Positions 11,836 through 17,011 of a stretch of 17,011 bases of DNA are shown in pieces. Each line of letters opens with the position of its first letter. The first letter of the stretch is position 1. The notes under the pieces were generated by a model. That model worked only from the letters and a program-made list of their open reading frames with translations. It was not told the DNA's origin and searched no databases. The DNA is taken from NCBI GenBank assembly GCA_964384645.1, contig CAYLKL010000011.1, positions 1 to 17,011 of the forward strand, given 5' to 3'. The translations under genes and the position numbers were made by a program. The DNA is from DAORIO01 sp964384645 (lineage in GTDB: Bacteria > Patescibacteriota > Minisyncoccia > Phycocordibacterales > UBA9973).

Positions 11836-14800
11836 ATGAATAATAATATGAAAACTATTGATACAAATAATTTTGATTTCATGACTTTGAAGCTAGCAAG
11901 CCCAGAGAGAATTAAGGCTTGGAGTTATGGAGAAGTTACAAAACCTGAAACGATAAATTATCGAACAGGTAGAAGTGAACGAGGTGGTCTTTTTGACGAA
12001 AGAGTTTTTGGTCCAGAAAGAGACTATGAATGTTATTGTGGAAAGTATCGAAGAANNNNNNNNNNTTGTTTGTGAAAAATGTGGAGTTGAGGTAACTCAA
12101 TCTATTGTTCGAAGAGAGAGAATGGGACACATCGAACTTGCCTCACCTGTTGCTCATATTTGGTTTCTTCGTGGAGTGCCATCAAGAATGGCTTTGCTAT
12201 TAGGAGTTTCAGTTACTGACTTGGAAAAAGTTGTTTATTTTGCTGGATACATAATTACAAAAGTTTTTGAAAGTGAAAAGAAAGAAATCGAGAAAATGCT
12301 CGAAAATGAATATAAGAATAAAGTAAAATCTGCAGTAGATGAAGACACAAAAGAAAGACTTAAGGATTTACTTCTTTCAGCTAAAAAAGAATTAAACGAC
12401 ATTCAAGTCGGTAGAGTTTTGAACGAAGCAAATTATCATCACGTTTCTTTGAGATACGGAACAGCTTTTGAAGCATCAATCGGAGGTGAAGCAATTTACA
12501 ATATTTTCAAAGGAATGGATCTTGAGAGAGAAAAAGAAAATACACAAAAAGCTTTAGAAACAGCTGGTTCTGCAGAAAGAGAAAAACTAGAAAGAAGACT
12601 TGGGCTACTTCGTTCAATGATCTATTCAAAGATCAGACCAGAGTGGATGTTTATGACAGTAATCCCAGTTATTCCACCAGCTCTTCGACCAATGGTTGCC
12701 CTAGACGGAAATCGTCATGCAACATCTGATGTTAACGATCTTTACCGAAGAGTTATAAACAGAAATAATCGTCTAAAGAAACTAAAAGAAATTGGCGCAC
12801 CTGATGTTATTCTAAGAAACGAAAAAAGAATTCTACAAGAAGCTGTTGATGCTTTGATCGACAACTCTATTTCAGCTGGTGGAGATGCTCCAGCTATGAG
12901 TCAGTCACAAAGAAGAGCTTTGAAATCTTTGGCTGATAATCTAAAAAGTAAACAAGGTCTTTTCCGAGCAAACTTGCTTGGAAAACGTGTTGACTACTCA
13001 GGACGATCTGTAATCGTTGTTGGTCCACAGCTAAAACTTAGTCAATGTGGTCTTCCGAAACATATGGCGCTTGAACTTTTCAGACCATTTGTTGTTTCAA
13101 AAATTCTTGAAAGGGATTTAGCTTTTTCAAAACATATCAGAGCTGCTAATAAATTGATTGAAGAAGGAACTCCAGAAGTTTGGGCAATTCTTGAAGAAGT
13201 TATTGTTGGTAAGCGTGTACTTCTAAACCGAGCTCCAACTCTACACAGACTAGGTATTCAGGCTTTTCAACCAGTTCTTATTGAAGGTAATGCTATCCAG
13301 CTCCACCCTCTTGTTTGTCCTGCTTTCAATGCGGACTTCGACGGAGACCAAATGGCTGTTCACGTACCTCTTTCAGTAGAAGCTCAAAAAGAAGCAAGAG
13401 AGCTTATGTCGGCGAACAAAAATTTGTTCAAGCCACAAAATGGAGATCCTATTGTTTTGCCTCGAATGGAAATGGTAGCTGGAGTTTTCTGGCTAACAAA
13501 GGAAATGGCTGGAGAAAAAGGTGAAGGTAAATATTACGCTTCTCCAAACTTGGCAATTCTTTCTTATGAATACGGAGATGTATCTCTTCAGGCAAAAATA
13601 AAAGTTATCGGAACAGACAAAAAGAAATACGAAAAATTTGAAGGAAAAATATTTGAAACAACAGTTGGAAGACTTTTGTTTAACTCAATTTTGCCAACAG
13701 ACTTTTCTTTCGTTAATGAACAAATGACATCAAAGAGATTGTCAGCTTTGGTGGATGAAATTATTTTCCACTATGGTATTGATGAGACTCCACAAATTTT
13801 AGACAAAATAAAAGAATTCGGATTTAAGTACTCAACATTCTCTGGAATTTCTTGGGGTATTGATAACGTTAAAGTTCCAGAGCAAAAAGTTGGAATTGTT
13901 AAAGATGCTCGTGGAAAAGAAAAAGAAATAATTAGTCAGTACGATGAAGGGTTGCTTTCAGAAAAAGAGAAATATCAAAAAGTTATTGAAATCTGGGAAG
14001 CTGCTAAAAAAGAAATTGAAAAATATATTCCTGAAACATTGGATCCACGAGGTTCAACTTATGACTTGATCATCTCAGGTGCTCGAGCAACTATGGGGTC
14101 TCTTGTTCAGATGGCGGGTATGAAAGGTCTTATTCAAGATACACAAGGTAGAATTATTCCTTTCCCAGTTATTCCATCTTACAAAGAAGGACTTTCTCCT
14201 ATTGAATATTTCATTACAACTCACGGATCACGAAAAGGTTTGGCTGACACAGCTTTGAACACTGCGAGAGCTGGATACCTAACACGAAGACTAGTAAACG
14301 TTGCTCAAGACGTTACAGTTACAGAACTTGATTGTAAGACAAAAAATGGAAAAACAATGAGAGGTGAAAATCTTTCTGGAATCGAAATTCCACTTGCAAA
14401 GAACATTAGAGGAAGAGTTTTGCTTGCAGATGTTAAAGACAAGGATGGCAATGTTATTTTCAAGAAAGGACACCTTGTTACAAAAGATGATTCTGAAATA
14501 ATTCAAAAGAGCGGAGTTGAAGAAGTTCAAGTGCGAACTCCACTTACTTGTGAATCATTGCATGGAGTTTGTCAGGCTTGTTACGGAATGGATCTTGGAA
14601 GAAATCACATCGCTGCTCTTGGTGAGGCGGTTGGTATTGTTGCCGCTCAAGCGATTGGAGAACCTGGAACACAGCTAACACTTCGAACTTTCCACTCTGG
14701 AGGTGTTGCGGGAGTTGATATCACTGCAGGTCTACCTCGTATTGAAGAAATTTTTGACGCTCGAACTATTAAAAATGCTGCAGTTATTGCGCACGAAGAC

Positions 14801-15439
14801 GGTATTGTTCAAGAAGTAATTGATACGCAAAAAGAAAAGAAAATTATTATTTTGGCTAATCCACGAGGGGCGAAAAAAGCTTCTGTTGAGGAATACGAAG
14901 TTCCAATGACTAGAAAAATAATGGTATCTCGTGGTCAAAATATTACACAAGGAATGCTTATGACAGATGGATCAGCAAGTCTACAGGAACTATTTAAATT
15001 TGCTGGAATGGAAGAAACTGAAGAATACATAATCCGAGAAATCAGAAAAGTTTACGAGCTTCAGAGTGCGTCTATTGCTCGAAAACATATTGAAGTTATT
15101 ATTCGTCAAATGTTCTCACGAGCAAAAATAACAGAAGCTGGAGACACAATGTTCCCAGTGGGCGAAGTTGTAGAAAAGATAGAGCTTATAGATGAAAACA
15201 AGAGAATAAAAGCTGAAGGTGGTAGGGAAGCAAAAGGTGGACCAGTGCTACTTGGTATTACACAAGTTTCCCTTACTTCTGCATCATGGCTTTCATCTGC
15301 GTCATTCCAAAATACAAACAGAATGCTTATCGACAATGCTGTTCGCGGTGGAGTTGAAAGACTAAGAGGCTTAAATGAAAATGTGATTGTTGGAAGATTG
15401 ATTCCAGCTGGAACCGGATTTAAAAAAGGAGTTAAATAA
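11836..15439 (+). CDS. rpoC: DNA-directed RNA polymerase subunit beta' (interrupted by an assembly gap)
   Basis: RpoC carries the catalytic Mg site. The 5' part (11836-12055) contains ASPERIKAWSYGEV, NYRTGRSERGGLFDERVFGP and the first half of the zinc ribbon, CYCGKY. After ten N residues the protein resumes with the second half, VCEKCGVEV, then RRERMGHIELASP. The catalytic NADFDGDQM is encoded at 13328-13351, and the second zinc site uses a Cys in ELDCKTK plus CESLHGVCQACYG. The trigger-loop region GIVAAQAIGEPGTQLTLRTF is intact. The two parts are in different frames only because the N count is arbitrary; about 15 missing bases would restore one protein of about 1200 residues. ATG 11848 is an alternative start. 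It is co-transcribed with rpoB (five-base gap), and its TAA is directly followed by the dnaG ATG. Confidence 0.96.
12056..12065. other. Assembly gap (10 N) inside the RpoC zinc ribbon
   Basis: Ten N residues separate GKYRR from VCEKC. Comparison with the E. coli protein (KYKRLKHRGVICEK) implies 15 missing bases: the end of one codon, four codons and one base. Ten is not a multiple of three, so naive gene calling splits rpoC here. Confidence 0.95.
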
Positions 15440-17011
15440 ATGCGAAACACAGCAGAAGAAATAAAAGAACGGCTCTCAATAACTGAGGTTGTATCGAATT
15501 ATCTGAAGCTAGAAAAAGCCGGAGTAAACTTAAGAGCTCGTTGTCCTTTTCATACTGAAAAGACAGCGTCCTTTTATGTTTCTCCCGGCAGAAATTCTTT
15601 TCATTGTTTTGGTTGTGGAAGGAGTGGTGATATTTTTACTTTTACAGAACTTATCGAAGGAATGAGTTTTTCTGATGCACTTCAAAAGTTGGCTGAAAAA
15701 GCCGGAGTAAAAATTGTAAAAGGTGAATTTAAAGATTCAGCAGGTTTAGCAAAGAAAAATATTACAAAAATAAATGAAGAAGCTGTAGATTATTTTGAAA
15801 AAAATTTAGAAACAAATAATCAAGCAATGGAATATTTATTGGAACGAGGCCTAACAAAAGAAACAATTAAAGAATTTAGATTAGGTTTTGCGGTAAATTC
15901 TTGGGATGGAGTCTTGAAAGTACTACGCGCAAAAGGCTATAAAGACGAAGACATTATTGCTTCTGGTGTGGTGGCAAAAACAGAAAGAGGTTTAATCGAT
16001 AGATTTCGTTCTCGGATAATTTTTCCACTTATAGATATTTCTGGTTCTATTGTAGGTTTTTCTTCGAGAATTTTTCCTGCTGACAGAGAAGGACCTAAAT
16101 ATGTTAATTCTCCAGAAACTTTAGTTTTTCACAAATCAAAGTTTTTGTATGGGTTAAATGTTGCTCGTCAGGAAATATTAAAAAAGGGACACGTTGTTAT
16201 TGTTGAAGGGCAAATGGATTTAATGATGTCTCATCAAATAGGTGTAAAAAATACTGTTGCTGTCTCAGGAACAGCGCTAACTGATAGTCATTTATCGCTT
16301 TTAAAAAGATTTACAAATGAAGTTGTATACGCTTTTGACTCGGATGAAGCTGGAAGAAAGGCGGCAATTCGAGCATTTAAGTTGTCTTTTGAAAATGAAC
16401 TTTTGCCAAAATCTGTTATATTAGGAGACGGATTAGATCCGGCAGATATGGCGCAAAAAGATCCAGGGAAGCTCTTGGATGCCTTTAAAACCGCTATCCC
16501 TGCTATAGAATGGATAATTAAAACAAATAAAACGAACCCAAAATCTCAAAGCTTTTTAAGTGTTATAAAAGAAGAAGTATTACCAGTTGTTGCAAAAATT
16601 CAGTCTAATATAGATAAAGATTATGCAATAAAAATGGTTGCTGAAATATTGGGAGTTAGAGAAGAAAGTGTTCGTGATGATTTGGCAAAGGTAAGAGACA
16701 CTGAGTTTCGGCAAGTCTATGAAGAAGAAAAAATTATTCCTTATGTAAGTCCTCCAACAATTCAAGAGATTATAATAGACAAGATAATCGGAATCATTTT
16801 ACTTTTAAATGAAAAAGATGCAGAATTTGTAAAAGTTGTAAAAGATAAAATAAAAGGTGTAATAAATTTGGATATAGACGATAGATTAAAAAATTTAGAT
16901 GAAATTAAAAAGAATGATTTAATTTTTCAAGCAGAATTTTATGCAGAGAATGAATTAGAGCAAAAAAGATTGATAGATGAATTGGTTGAAAATCTTGAGT
17001 TGGATTATCTC
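15440..17011 (+). CDS. dnaG: DNA primase DnaG (3' end outside the window)
   Basis: DnaG makes the RNA primers for DNA replication. The frame is open for 524 codons to the window edge. The N-terminal CHC2 zinc finger has C35, H38, C56 and C59 (CPFHTE and HCFGCGRSGD). The core domain follows, with RFRSRIIFPLID, and the TOPRIM domain has E256/D260 (VVIVEGQMD) and D300/D302 (YAFDSDEAGRKAA) for metal binding. The C-terminal helicase-interaction region is only partly present; residues from about 330 on are helical and Lys/Glu rich. The ATG begins on the base after the rpoC stop, which suggests translational coupling and co-transcription. dnaG is commonly linked to rpoD rather than directly behind rpoC. 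Confidence 0.95.
   Translation, partial: MRNTAEEIKERLSITEVVSNYLKLEKAGVNLRARCPFHTEKTASFYVSPGRNSFHCFGCGRSGDIFTFTELIEGMSFSDALQKLAEKAGVKIVKGEFKDSAGLAKKNITKINEEAVDYFEKNLETNNQAMEYLLERGLTKETIKEFRLGFAVNSWDGVLKVLRAKGYKDEDIIASGVVAKTERGLIDRFRSRIIFPLIDISGSIVGFSSRIFPADREGPKYVNSPETLVFHKSKFLYGLNVARQEILKKGHVVIVEGQMDLMMSHQIGVKNTVAVSGTALTDSHLSLLKRFTNEVVYAFDSDEAGRKAAIRAFKLSFENELLPKSVILGDGLDPADMAQKDPGKLLDAFKTAIPAIEWIIKTNKTNPKSQSFLSVIKEEVLPVVAKIQSNIDKDYAIKMVAEILGVREESVRDDLAKVRDTEFRQVYEEEKIIPYVSPPTIQEIIIDKIIGIILLLNEKDAEFVKVVKDKIKGVINLDIDDRLKNLDEIKKNDLIFQAEFYAENELEQKRLIDELVENLELDYL

Noticed and set aside
11975..15439. rpoC starting at 11975 in a separate frame
   Set aside because: The start lies in the out-of-frame shadow of the true 5' part; the apparent frame change comes from the arbitrary 10-N gap.

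Overview
The window looks like the chromosome of a Candidate Phyla Radiation (Patescibacteria) bacterium, most likely a Parcubacteria-type lineage. This is an inference. It rests on the AT-rich DNA, compact housekeeping proteins, the near absence of Shine-Dalgarno sequences before start codons, -10 boxes sitting almost on top of some start codons, and a diversity-generating retroelement (DGR) of the kind known to be common in this group. No rRNA or tRNA gene was seen, so the phylum cannot be fixed from the window alone.

Layout: (1) 1-104, a possible gene tail and a strong terminator. (2) 100-3208, minus strand, rnr (RNase R) followed by a CapA-family metallophosphatase. (3) 3215-5754, plus strand, rpsP (S16), khpA (KH-domain RNA binder), an unrecognised signal-peptide/membrane gene with a frame break at a T10 run, trmD, then a 48-base hairpin. 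rimM, often found between khpA and trmD, is absent. (4) 5791-8395, a complete DGR: a variable-protein gene with a near-perfect promoter and a C-terminal variable repeat (VR), a template repeat (TR) 480 bases downstream in what looks like its own transcription unit, an Avd-like four-helix-bundle gene on the opposite strand, and a DGR-type reverse transcriptase. (5) 8444-17011, rpoB, rpoC and dnaG, nearly gapless; rpoC is interrupted by a 10-N assembly gap and dnaG runs off the window.

The DGR is the centre of interest. VR and TR are each 119 bases and align without indels. They differ at 15 positions, and every one is an adenine in TR; none of the 90 non-adenine positions differs. This is the signature of adenine-specific mutagenic retrohoming: TR RNA is copied by the reverse transcriptase with Avd, adenines are randomised, and the cDNA replaces VR. 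Twelve residues near the C terminus of the target differ from the template. Unusual points are the reversed avd gene, the separate promoter and terminator around TR, a structured leader before TR, and a G10 tract between the avd and RT starts that may throw avd out of frame.

The rest is core information processing: RNA decay (rnr), translation (rpsP, trmD), RNA binding (khpA), transcription (rpoBC) and replication priming (dnaG). The DGR occupies the space between trmD and rpoB.
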